NCBI GenBank assembly: GCA_958450325.1
Contig: OY288243.1
Location: forward strand, 51,487,878 to 51,551,877
Source: Agrostemma githago
Taxonomy: Eukaryota > Streptophyta > Magnoliopsida > Caryophyllales > Caryophyllaceae
Reading direction: 5' to 3'
DNA length: 64,000 nt
In this document: piece after piece, positions 36,070 through 46,102 of the stretch
Layout: each line of letters opens with the position of its first letter
Position numbering within the stretch: the first letter of the stretch is position 1
Position numbers and translations under genes: made by a program
The notes under the pieces: model-generated
What the model saw: the letters and a program-made list of their open reading frames with translations, nothing else
Database searches by the model: none
What the model was told of the DNA's origin: nothing

Positions 36070-36725
36070 GATTATTATTATTATTAATTTTTTTTTGCAA
36101 GAAATTATGCTTCATATATTAATGAAACTGAAATCTTACAAAAAGTCATATCCACTAGAATCTATACCCAAAAGAAGCTAAAACAATCTACGAGAAATGT
36201 CTATGTTTCGTCCTCTAAGTCGAATAAGAATATCAAACTTAAGCTTTGCAACTATATTAATAACAGAGTGTCTATGTCCAACACAAATCCTATTGTTCCT
36301 TTCTTGCCAGATCCCATAAACTGCAACAGCTAAACAAGCCTGAAACCACCAATTCTTCCAGTGTCTCCTCCTTCCTCTATTTGTGCACCACTGCAACTCC
36401 TTTTTAAGATTACAACTTCTCCCGGTAATTTGCATCCAATTGAGAAGATGCTGCCAGATTTGCCTCGAATAATTGCCGCCAAAGAATAGGTGCTTAGTTG
36501 TCTCATTATCTTGATAACACAATTCACATCTATTCGCAAATAAAAACCCCCTAGACTGAATTCTATCTTGCGTGGCTAATACTTTTTGGTCGGCCATTGA
36601 GAAAATCACAGTTTGTTTAGGCATGAAAACAAATTTTTTGAGTCTGTCCATCCATAACAACACAAGCCCTTTAGTTCTGAACCAATCATATGCAGCTTGT
36701 GTATGGAAGACACCCTTTCTAGTCC
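36070..36725 (-). pseudogene. 5'-truncated LINE fragment with zf-RVT domain
   Basis: The minus-strand frame 36720-36178 encodes the end of an ORF2: TWTRKGVFHTQAAYDWF, then CELCYQDNETTKHLFFGG (one expected Cys near the end of this cluster reads Gly), then a C-terminal helix-rich part. It ends with a short (TTA)n tail at 36070-36086, into which the LINE above inserted. Confidence 0.8.
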
Positions 36726-36727
36726 AA

Positions 36728-36763
<36 letters not shown>

Positions 36764-36960
36764 GTTATTGTTATTGTTATTGTTATTGTTATTGTTATTG
36801 TTATTGTTATTGTTATTGTTATTGTTATTGTTATTGTTATTGTTATTGTTATTGTTATTGTTATTGTTATTGTTATTGTTATTGTTATTGTTATTGTTAT
36901 CGTTATCGTTATCGTCGTCATCATCATCATCATCATCATCAGTAGTAGTATTAGTAGAAT
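36728..36960 (+). repeat. Compound microsatellite (ATT)n-(GTTATT)n-(CGTTAT)n-(CAT)n
   Basis: About 230 bp of pure compound repeat in four blocks, at the truncated 5' edge of the LINE fragment. It makes long but meaningless open frames on both strands. Confidence 0.95.
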
Positions 36961-37046
36961 TAGAATTCTTATTATAAAATTCCGTATTTTCCATATATTA
37001 CTACGTGTATTCTTCCATGTACTATTATTAAGTACTACTTTCCAAC

Positions 37047-37047
37047 A

Positions 37048-37086
<39 letters not shown>
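37047..37086 (+). repeat. (ATT)n microsatellite
   Basis: About 13 ATT units in AT-rich DNA between the compound microsatellite and the LTR element. Confidence 0.85.
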
Positions 37087-37088
<2 letters not shown>

Positions 37089-37163
37089 ATGAACTCAATA
37101 GAATATTACTAAGACAATCCTTCCATGTACTTTTTTTATTGTTATGTTTTCCATATTATTTTC

Positions 37164-37617
37164 TGATGGGGGATAAAACCCCCAAAAGCATAGGCCTGAC
37201 TCCCGGGACTGAGAAGGCCCAACTGGGTCCTAGTCGACCCTAGAGGCTGAACCCCCTATCAGACGACCCCCCTTACGGGTAGTCATTAACTGACTCAGAA
37301 AGACTTCTCTACTAATCACCATGCTGATGTTATGAGTTGCATCACCCTACTACATCCCTTCCCCTATAAATACCCCACTTAGGGTGAGGGGAAAGGGGGC
37401 AACTCATTCACATATTCCTCCCTACTCTCTCTACCTCTCTTATCTCCCTAAATATCTATATTTAGTCATACATTTTACTGACTTGGGCGTTGGAGGCTCC
37501 GCCCCGGGGGTTCCCCCCGGGCCCGGAGTTCACCTTGCAGGATCACCGTCGGCACGCATCCGGAGCCGAGGAGAACCGCGAAGCTAAAGGTCAGGGACCC
37601 GTTTCCATACCGGAACA
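37164..37617 (+). repeat. 5' LTR of the non-autonomous element
   Basis: Starts TGATGGGGGATAAAACCCCC and ends in CA at 37617. It has a TATAAATA box at 37365-37372. Confidence 0.9.
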
Positions 37618-37620
37618 ATT

Positions 37621-37638
37621 TGGTGCCGTCTGTGGGGA
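37621..37638 (+). promoter_or_regulatory. Primer-binding site
   Basis: TGGTGCCGTCTGTGGGGA lies three bases after the 5' LTR and differs by one base from the primer site of the Tat element at 43819. Which tRNA primes was not determined. Confidence 0.7.
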
Positions 37639-37735
37639 GAACGGTTGTGCTCACGAAGTTCCACACGAAAATCAACCACTCCCAAATACAATTTTCCAGA
37701 TCTAATCTTACGTTCTTGAAAGAGATGTACAAAAA

Positions 37736-38280
37736 TCAATCATCAAGGATAAAATTTCCAGATCTAACCTGCCATGTACACAGAAGTATTAATTTGTTAC
37801 TTGGCACGAAGAGAGGGATAGGTACTGCTACCCAAGACCACTCACAAGAAATTAGGAGAAGAGGACGATGACCGGCTGACCGTCTCAGCCAGTTTCCGAT
37901 CCTTTCAACAAGCTCAGGCGACAGCTTCTTCTCTTTCTCCCTCACTCTAAGATCAAACCCCAAGGCATCTGTCACTTCCTCCGAGCTCCACCCGGTTTTG
38001 CGTAACGAATCCGAGAATCGGTTCGCTTTCAATAGTAATGCATCCAGGACTGCTTGGTTGACCCGATTTAGTCCACATAGTCGTTCACCCACGTCGGCGG
38101 ATGCGGGACCGAGTTTTGGTTGGACACTCGGTTCATTTCGAAGAAACGCTCCGGTGATGCCACGGAGGAGGAAGACGAGTTCCGACGCCACCTATCAACC
38201 GCGGCCTCCATCCAAAACTCCGCCCAATGCGGCGTCCGACCGCCAGAATCCAATCTCGACTTCAATTCACTAAGATCGCC
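37736..38280 (-). pseudogene. Gene-like fragment inside the LTR element, unrecognised
   Basis: On the minus strand two overlapping frames read like one protein split by a shift near 38070-38100. One contains HWAEFWMEAAVDRWRR and NQNSVPHPPTWVNDYVD, the other LRKTGWSSEEVTDALGFDLR and KKLSPELVERIG. The amino-acid pattern looks like a real globular or helical protein rather than retrotransposon gag. I do not recognise the family. Captured host sequence is the likely explanation, but no source gene can be named. Confidence 0.45.
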
Positions 38281-39167
38281 GCATTATCCGCCATGTTTTG
38301 TTTCTCCGCTGTTTCCGGCGATGTTTTGCTTCGCTTCCTTCCGGTCTCCTTCACGCAAGCTGTCGGTCGTTTTTCATGGCCATATTTGCTTATGTTATGA
38401 CCATGAAGAGGGAGGTTTTCATCACTTATCTCACTTTTCTTCCTGTTGTTACTGGTGTTATTACTGCTTGGGTCAACATCACTTATCCGCTTTGGCTTTG
38501 TTCTGATCAAGGTTTCATCACCCCGTAGTTCTTCTCATTAAATTGAAGGCACGCGCAGCGCGGGTTAATATGCACCGATTCACGACCTGAGGTGAGTTAC
38601 TCTAGCTAGCATTGACTTTATACCCAGGTGTGACATAATGACTTTAGAAAATGAAACAAGCTATAGTCACACGTCTTAATGAGCAATGTGGGTTGATTCA
38701 TTAAAGTAAAGAGAAGGGGCCACTTATGGATTTTGTGAGAAACAAGCACGTAAATGTACGAGCATGTGTTGTAAGCCACTGAGCAGGTGTGTGATCTCTT
38801 GCTTTGTCTATTAGACAAATGCATATACCATGATATTGACCAATGGTCAAAATTACGTAGAGAAAAGGGTCTAGTTTTTGTTAACCCGTACCCGACTTTT
38901 TGTACCCTCGATAAAACATTCACACTTCGAAAACTAGTTGGGTCACAAAAAATTATCCAACCTTTCGATCCCTCCACAGATATTCACATATACTTCACAA
39001 AAATTAGGCAAAAATTGTCGGAATTGTGAGACAAAAAATACCAACCAAAAAAAATTACCCAACTTTTTGCCCATCAAAAAAAACTCCTCAAAACAATTAC
39101 CCGAAAAATAGTGAAGATTAGTCACAAAAATGGGTATCAAATAAGCCCAATGTTTGTAGCTTGACAG
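38281..39167. other. Element interior with a possible small membrane-type frame
   Basis: A plus-strand frame ending at 38528 includes a hydrophobic stretch (FITYLTFLPVVTGVITAWV). It could belong to the captured sequence or be chance. Nothing is recognised from 38530 to 39167. Confidence 0.3.
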
Positions 39168-39545
39168 AGACATGGCCCAGCCGACCTACGGCTCGGCAAA
39201 GATATTGCCCAGCCGATTTACGGTTCGGCCCTGCCGACTTACGGCTCGGTCCTACCGACTTACGGCTCAGCCAAGATGCTGCCCTGCCGATTTACGGTTC
39301 GCCCTGCCGATTTACGGCTCGGCCCTACCGACTTACGGCTCGGCCAAGATGTTGCCCTGCTGATTTACGGTTCGGCCCTGCCGACTTACGGCTCGACACT
39401 ACCGACATACGGCTCGGCCAAGATGTTGCCCTGCCGATTTACGGTTCGCCCTGTCGACTTACGACTCGGTCCTACCGACTTACGGCTTGGCCAAGATACT
39501 GCCCAGCCAACTTACGGCTCAACCTCGACGTCTGCAGAGACCGCC
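39168..39545 (+). repeat. GC-rich tandem array, about 21-bp units
   Basis: About 17 units of the type GCCGACTTACGGCTCGGCC. They are grouped into longer modules of about 70-90 bp separated by AAGAT(G/A)(T/C)TGCCC. Confidence 0.88.
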
Positions 39546-39719
39546 TAGGTCCGCCAACCACCATGTGGAATTCTACGAAGACAAGACTAATATTTACCCA
39601 TTACCTGTTCATCACTCTCATAGCTAATGGGCAGGGAGCAATAATAGAGGAGCCCTTGTTGCAAAACCCAGAGAAAGTAGACCCCCCAACAAAAAACAAG
39701 GATTGATACACATTTAGCC

Positions 39720-41690
39720 TTGTACAGAGCATAAGTCCCTCTGCCTACCACTAAGCAGGCAGGGGGCAGGCCCCCTGCACTTCGAACAGAAGCTAGGGTC
39801 AGGCCGGGCCCCATGCGCCGAAACATAAGTCCCTCTGTCTACCTCTGGGCAAGCAGGGGGCAGGCCCCCTGGACTTCGACCAGAAGCCAGGGTCAGACCG
39901 GGCCCCATGCGCCGAACCATAAGTCCCTCTGCTTACCTCTGGGCAGGCAGGGGGCATGCCCCCTGGACTTCGACCAGAAGCCAGGATCAGGTCGGGCCCC
40001 ATGCGCCGAACCATAAGTCCCTCTGCCTACCTCTGGGCAGGCAGGGGGCAGGCCCCCTGGACTTCGACCAGAAGCCAGGGTCGCCGAATCATAAGTCCCT
40101 CTGTCTACCTTTGGGCAGGAAGGGGGCAGGCCCCCTGGACTTCGACCAGAAGCCAGGGTCAGGCCGGGCCCCATGCGCCGAATCAAAAGTTCCTCTGCCT
40201 ACCTCTGAGCAGGCAGGGGGCAGGCCCCCAGGACTTCGGGAAGAAGCTAGGGTCAGGCCGGGCCCCATGCGCCGAATCATTAGTCCCTCTGCCTACCTCT
40301 GCGCAAGCAGGGGGCAGGCCCTCTGGACTTCGACCAGAAGCCAGGGTCAGACTGGGTCCCATGCGCCGAACCATAAGTCCCTCTTCCTACCTCTGGGAAG
40401 GCAGGGGGCAGGCCCCCTGGACTTCGACCAGAAGCCAGGGTCAGGTCGGGCCCCATGCGCCGAATCACAAGTCCCTCTGCCTACCTCTGGGCAGGCAGGG
40501 GGCAGGCCCCCTGGACTTCGACCAGAAGCCAGGGTCAGGCCGGGCCCCATGCGCCGAATCAAAAGTTCCTCTGCCTACCTCTGGGCAGGCAGGGGGCAGG
40601 CCCCCAGGATTTCGGCAAGAAGCTAGGGTCAGGCCGGGCCCCACGCGCCGCATCATTAGTCCCTCTACCTACCTCTGGGAAGGCAGGGGGCAGGCCCTCT
40701 GGACTTCGACCAGAAGCCAGGGTCAGACTGGGTCCCATGCGCCGAACCATAAGTCCCTCTGCCTACCTCTGGGCAGGCCCCCTGGACTTCGACCAGAAGC
40801 CAGGGTCAGGTCGGGCCCCATGCGCCGAATCACAAGTCCCTCTGCCTACCTCTGGGCAGGCAGGGGGCAGGCCCCCTGGACTTCGACCAGAAGCCAGGGT
40901 CGGACCGGGCCCCATGCGCCAAATCACAAGTCGCTCTGCCTACCTCTGAGCAGGCAGGGGGCAGGCCCCCTGGACTTCGACCAGAAGTCAGGGTCAGGCC
41001 GGGCCCCATGCGCCGAATCACTAGTCTCTCTGCCTACCTTTGGGCAGGCAGGGGGCTGGCCCCCTGGACTTCGACCAGAAGCCAGGGTCAGGCCGGGCCC
41101 CATGCGCCGAATCAAAAGTTCCTCTGCATACCTCTGGGCAGGCAGGGGGCAGGCCCCCAGGATTTCGGCAAGAAGCTAGGGTCAGGCCGGGCCCCACGCG
41201 CCGAATCATTAGTCCCTCTGCCTACCTCTGGGAAGGCAGGGGGCAGGCCCCCTGGACTTCGACCAGAAGCTAGGGTCAGACTGGGTTCCATGCGCCGAAC
41301 CATAAGTCCCTCTGCCTACCTCTGGGCAGGCAGGGGGCAGGCCCCCTGGACTTCGACCAGAAGCCAGGGTCAGGTCGGGCCCCATGCGCCGAATCACAAG
41401 TCCCTCTGCCTACCTCTGGACAGGCAGGGGGCAGGCCCCCTGGACTTCGACCAGAAGCCAGGGTCAGGTCGGGCCCCATGCGCCGAATCACAAGTCCCTC
41501 TGCCTACCTCTAGGCAGGCAGGAGGCACGCCCCCTGGACTTCGACCAGAAGCCAGGGTCAGGCCGGGCCCCATAAGCCGAACCATAAGTCCCTCTGCCTA
41601 TCTCTGGGCAGGCAGGGGGCAGGCCCCCTGGACTTCGACCAGAAGCCAGGGTCATGCCAGGTGGCAAAGCCAAAACAGCAAGGCCTGAGG
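39720..41690 (+). repeat. Minisatellite of about 21 units of 94 bp with higher-order organisation
   Basis: Each unit carries AAGTCCCTCTGCCTACCTCT, GGGGGCAGGCCCCCTGGACT and a CCATGCGCCGAA end. Unit variants (CAAAAGTT, CATTAGTCC, CATAAGTCC, CACAAGTCC types) occur in this order three times: from about 40186, 40560 and 41113. One or two units are shortened (near 40085 and 40770). Six-frame open frames across the array follow from its composition and are not genes. Confidence 0.92.
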
Positions 41691-42466
41691 CAAACTCAGC
41701 CTTTTATTAAGAGCATATATATAAGCCTATCTGCACACCTCCAGTCAGGCAGAAAGCAGGCCCCCTAGACTTCGACCAGAAGTTATCGACAAGTCGGGCG
41801 TCATAGCCGATCCAGCAAGGCCTAAGGCACACTCTGTGTGCATCAAACTTGCAGGAGGAATGACCGTCGAACTTCGGCCAGGTTCCATGATCGGTCGAGG
41901 TAGGTCATTCGATTAACAAGGCCTAATGAATACTTGGCCTTGTAAAAAATGTAAGTCATTCTGCCCACATCAGAGCAGGCAGGGGGCACGTTTCTCGAGC
42001 TTCAACCAAAGCTCATAGATTGGCCGAGCCAAGATCGCCGGCCGACAAGGCGTAAAAATTAAATACTCGAGCTTGTATTTAACCACAAGTCCTTATGTCT
42101 GCCTCCAAACAGGCAAGGGGCACGGCCCCCAAGTCCTAGATAAAGTCCATAAACTACCCTGGCAGGCCTCTGGCACCCCGACACATCCGTATGAGATATA
42201 CCGGGGCAGAAGCGTCGATCACGGGGCTTAGTGATTGCCTCGCCATGTACAGAATGATAAACCCCATGTACACCTCCGAGTACACAAGGGGCCCGATGTC
42301 TGACGCCCTGACAGAGTTTAGATGACTCTAGGGCAGACGCGCCAGCAAGGCCTAATGAATACGTGCCTTTGTATAAAAAAAATGTAGTCCTTTATTTAGT
42401 TTGTCGGTCCAACCATGCTTGGCACCGGACCCGCATACTCAGTATCCGACTCCGCTGAGGGCAAAT
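41691..42466 (+). repeat. Degenerate flank of the 94-bp minisatellite and 3' untranslated part
   Basis: Scattered, diverged pieces of the 94-bp unit (for example CAGGCAGAAAGCAGGCCCCC near 41745 and CAGGGGGCACG near 41970) continue to about 42300. The segment before the 3' LTR has only a weak purine tract (GAGGGCAAAT). Confidence 0.6.
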
Positions 42467-42921
42467 TGATGGGGGATAAAAACCCCCAAAAGCATAGGCC
42501 CGACTCCCGGGACTGAGAAGGCCCAACTGGGTCCTAGTCGACCCTAGAGGCCGAACCCCCTATCAAACGACCCCCATTACGGGTAGTCATTAATTGACTC
42601 AGAAAGACTTATCTACTGATCACCATGCTGATGTTATGGGTGACATCACCCTACTACATCCTTTCCCCTATAAATACCCCACTTAGGGTGAGGAGAAAGG
42701 GGGCAACTCATTCGCATATTCCTCCATACTCTCTCTACCTTTCTTATCTCCCTAAATATCTATATTTAGTCATACATTTTACTGACTTGGGCGTCGGAGG
42801 CTCCGCCCCGGGGGTTCCCCCCGGGCCCGGAGTTCACCTTGCTGGATCACCGTCGGCATGCATCCGTAGCCGAGGAGAACTGCGAAGCTCAAGGTCAGGG
42901 ACCCGTTTCCATACCGAAGCA
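42467..42921 (+). repeat. 3' LTR of the non-autonomous element
   Basis: Matches 37164-37617 almost base for base, with a few substitutions and one-base indels; TATAAATA at 42669-42676. Confidence 0.9.
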
Positions 42922-42926
42922 TTTTC

Positions 42927-43415
42927 CATATTATTATAGTATAGTATTTGATGCAACGTCCAATTCTTTCTTATATGGGAACTATACATAAACCATCTAT
43001 ACTAATAATAGATATAAGAGTACCATTTTCAACATTGCAATGTAAAGTCTAAAGTGAATAGATATGCTTGTGAGGGTTTTGATGTTCGGGATTTTGGGGT
43101 GTTATCAAGAGATTATTAAATATTGTATTATGGAAGATGATACACTTACACGCGGTGTATGAAATTTTCATACACAATAAATCATATCACGCCACGTGTC
43201 AAACCTAAGGTGATTAGTCTAGGGTTAGGTTAGTAATTTTGCATCTTTAGTTAATTGTTAAACTTAGTCTAGTTAACTAATTTTAGAAATTTTTTTATTT
43301 TTGTTTTTATTTTGCATTTTCTTAAAATATTTATATTGTTAATATATTTTCGATTAATTTAAAATGTACAATTATTTAATATGATTAGATTTTTTTTACT
43401 TTTTAAAAATCTTAT
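42927..43415. other. AT-rich spacer between two LTR elements
   Basis: No gene is seen. Its left end continues the AT-rich DNA found left of 37164 (shared CCATATTATT), as expected if the LTR element inserted into it. Confidence 0.5.
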
Positions 43416-43815
43416 TGATGGGGGTCGGCACCACAGGCAGCCGGTAGCCGGCACTTCAGGGGACACTTCACCCAGCAATCAAACCACGCCGGTTCCCCGT
43501 GGCGGAGGTAGGCGCCGTCCGTGCAGTCCGTACGACTCCAGCCCTATAAATAACAAGAGAGCTACCACAAGAAAAGGGACACAAAATAGATACAAGACAT
43601 CATCTCTCTAAAAAGTTAAGTTATATCCTCCATAACCCTAAGTCAACTTCTTTGCCCACGTGACTGACTTGAGCGTCGGAGAGGCAACCTCGGATACCCT
43701 CCGAGGCCCTTGTGTGCTCCTTGTGCAGGTCAGGAGTTCAGGGCTTACCAGGGACGAAGAAAGAGATCGCCGGCCATACCCGGCTAGAGACCTGTGATTG
43801 TTTGATACCCAAACA
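43416..43815 (+). repeat. 5' LTR of the first Tat element
   Basis: Starts TGATGGGGG and ends CAAACA, with TATAAATA at 43545-43552. The part near 43660-43780 resembles the same region of the LTR at 37164 (ACTGACTTGAGCGTCGGAG). Confidence 0.75.
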
Positions 43816-43818
43816 ATT

Positions 43819-43836
43819 TGGCGCCGTCTGTGGGGA
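43819..43836 (+). promoter_or_regulatory. Primer-binding site of the first Tat element
   Basis: TGGCGCCGTCTGTGGGGA, directly downstream of the LTR end. Confidence 0.75.
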
Positions 43837-43889
43837 GGTTTACAAAAAGCTCCTCGCTTTAACAAAAACTTATCAAAATAACTCATAAC

Positions 43890-44969
43890 ATGGCGGCTAA
43901 CGACGCCATAGATGCCGCTGCGGCGGTAGAGAGGAATGCCGAACTCGAGGTCGTAGAGACCTCCCACCCAGAAGACCAAGCCCGGGACAAGGATAGGGGT
44001 AAGGGTCTCATGGCCTCGGCGTCCACTCCAGCAAGAGTACTCCCTACCAACGTCCCAGTGGACACTTTCACCCCCGAGGAAATGAACGCCGCCCAACTTT
44101 TCCTCGCCGCCCTCCTAAGGACGACCCCCCCCGTCAGCCTTAACGACGCCGCAAGCAAGAGAGCCTCTCGAGCAGACAGGGGGAGCCCACCAAAGAGCCG
44201 ACGTCTCCCCCAGAGAACTCTTTCCCGACCGGCCGGAGACACTAACGCTGGAAGAAAGAAAACGCCGGTACCTAGAGAAAGGCAGACGTCTGGATAAGGA
44301 AAGGATCGAACTACATAAAGGAGACAGGGGTACCGAACCAGAGGACACTCGCCATATCGCCCCGAGATTGGCCTAGAACCCCTGTCACCGGTCATAAACA
44401 TGAGGGGAGACGACGACTCCCCACCAGGTGAGAAACGACGAGAAAGGAGCAGAAGCCACACCCCCACGACGCGCCATCGGCTGGGCCCAGGCACCCGAAA
44501 AGCCAGAAGAAGCCACAGTCCTCAGAGAACAGTTCACCACCGCCTGGGCCAGAGGGAGAGAGAGGGAAGACCCGTAAAAATCTTTAGAGACCGACTAGGC
44601 GTCGGGGATCGCCGGAGAAAGCCTGCCAACCCCGAAGAGCGAGGCTTGGTCTTTACCCGACTGACAACTAACACCGGCCGGGGGGATGAGTACGCCCACC
44701 GGGAAAGGTCCTCCCAGCAGGAAAGTTTCGTAACATGCCGGTCCAGGTGGAACGCGTCCACCAACTAAGGGGAGGATGAGGGCGAATCCGAATTGGCCAT
44801 GCCCATAAAGAAAACGCCTAAGAAGGGACGACCCACAGTATCGCCCTTCCACTCGGAGATTACGGAGCACCCCATGCCTCGGGTAAAGGTGCAGAACATC
44901 CATTTCGATGGGATGACGGATCCGGAGGATCACTTGGCAACATACGAAAGCTACATGGCCATGTACGAG
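43890..44969 (+). pseudogene. Tat-type gag, decayed
   Basis: An ATG at 43890 opens a 135-codon frame (MAANDAIDAAAAVE), followed by stops and frame changes near 44295-44400 and 44766. The conserved gag segment returns at about 44845-44969 (FDGMTDPEDHLATYES, MAMYECGHD). The protein forms the element particle in its family. The 3' end is lost to the reverse LTR insertion. Confidence 0.7.
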
Positions 44970-45656
44970 TGTGGACATGACATAGGTCCACCCCGACGCG
45001 GCCACACGCGGGTTTGGGGAGGCGAATGAATCTCCATATGAAAATGGATCGAATGGAAATTTAAATCGAAGTGGAGTCGCCACCGAACTTTGTGGGAGTT
45101 CGGACCCGTTCGAGCCCACTCTATGTCGTAGTGGGTCGTATACAAAATACAGCCCATTTCCAATGTCAGAGTTTATTGGGCTCGTCCCTTAGCATTGGAT
45201 ACCGATACCGTCATTATTACCGGTTATCGTGTATAGAATGACTCTCGTGCGCCAACGGTTTCGGGCATCCGGAAACCGAGGTTCTGAGTAAGGGGTGAGG
45301 GTACGTGTTGGGAAGCCCACAAAGAACACCCAACCCCGCCCGCACTAGCGGCCTCTACTAGGATATCGATTGACTCTCTAATACGCGCGTTAGTAATTCG
45401 GTGAGAATGCTTATGCAAGGATTGTTTTCCCAAAGAATGCGAGAAATTGAAAAAGGGTTTCTACGTCAATTTAATGCAATTAATTCTAACGTCAAATTTG
45501 AATTTTAGCATGTGGGTTCATTTTAGTACAATAAAATAAACAACCAAATTTGACAAGAGAAACAATGAACGCATTAGTAACGATATAACGGTTTATGCAA
45601 ATATTGAATTGATGTAGAAAGATGCAAGTGAGTTAATGCATGGTTTTGAAAAAGGT
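44970..45656 (-). repeat. Reverse-oriented Tat LTR fragment (same family as 47398-63070)
   Basis: It begins TGTGGACATGACATAGGTCC, the reverse complement of the LTR end at 49910-49932, and follows that LTR backwards (shared TGTTGGGAAGCCCAC and CTCACCCCTTACTCAGAA, here reversed). It covers roughly the last 700 bp of the 2.5-kb LTR, with clear divergence, and is cut at 45657 by the Athila-like element. Confidence 0.8.
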
Positions 45657-45860
45657 TGATGCGCGTATTTTATATACACTTTTTATGCCTTTTATGCGCG
45701 CATTCCCGTGTTTATTGAATAGTGAAAACTATTATTTTGCCCCGAATTGGCTACTTTGTGGTGTGTATTCTCCTTTTGCAGGAACAGAAGACAAAGGAGT
45801 TAAAACGAACCAAAACCGTGCCAAAACGAAGCTGGAAAATTGTTGTTCGCTGAAACGAGC

Positions 45861-46004
45861 GATAGTCGACCGACTATCAGAATAGTCGGCCGACCATGAC
45901 GATAGTCGACCGACTATTACAATAGTCGGCCGACTATTCTAGAGCTGCAGAGATCAAGTTGATGAGTGATTAGTCGACCGACTATTACAATAGTCGGCCG
46001 ACTA
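45861..46004. repeat. Paired palindromes AGTCG-N2-CGACT in the Athila-like LTR
   Basis: Six 12-bp sites at 45864, 45884, 45904, 45924, 45972 and 45992. Within each pair the spacing is exactly 20 bp; the odd member is AGTCGACCGACT and the even one AGTCGGCCGACT, with small changes. The TATA box starts 91 bp after the last site. Confidence 0.9.
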
Positions 46005-46094
46005 TTTCCTGGACTGCGGGCAGGTTTCGTGATCAGCAAGAAATTTCCTAAACACAAAGGAGTTTCCTAAACAGTTTTTAACCCATTCAATTTG

Positions 46095-46102
46095 TATAAA
46101 TA
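46095..46102 (+). promoter_or_regulatory. TATA box of the Athila-like LTR
   Basis: TATAAATA in the context TTTGTATAAATAGGGC, a usual core promoter of plant LTRs. Confidence 0.6.

Larger units (their letters stand above)
37164..42921 (+). mobile_element. Non-autonomous LTR retrotransposon with minisatellites and a gene-like fragment
   Basis: Two near-identical LTRs (37164-37617 and 42467-42921) with TG...CA ends are flanked by TTTTC on both sides (37159-37163 and 42922-42926), an intact 5-bp target duplication. A primer-binding-type sequence TGGTGCCGTCTGTGGGGA follows the 5' LTR at 37621. The 4.8 kb between the LTRs has no recognisable gag or pol. It holds a gene-like fragment (37736-38280) and two GC-rich tandem arrays (39168-39545 and 39720-41690). 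LTR ends and primer site resemble the Tat element at 43416, which may be its helper family. Confidence 0.9.
43416..44969 (+). mobile_element. Tat-type Ty3/gypsy element, 5' part only
   Basis: A 400-bp LTR, primer site and decayed gag remain. At 44970 the element is cut by a reverse-oriented LTR fragment, and its rest is not seen in the window. Confidence 0.75.

Noticed and set aside
36178..37098. 306-codon minus-strand frame with a Thr-Ile repeat
   Set aside because: Only the C-terminal part is LINE coding sequence; the middle is the translated microsatellite.
39907..41688. Open frames of up to 407 codons on both strands
   Set aside because: The 94-bp GC-rich array has few stop codons in any frame, so overlapping frames open on both strands. 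The peptide repeats only mirror the units.
42625..42939. 104-codon frame in the 3' LTR
   Set aside because: It matches part of the 5' LTR frame and has no protein-like features.
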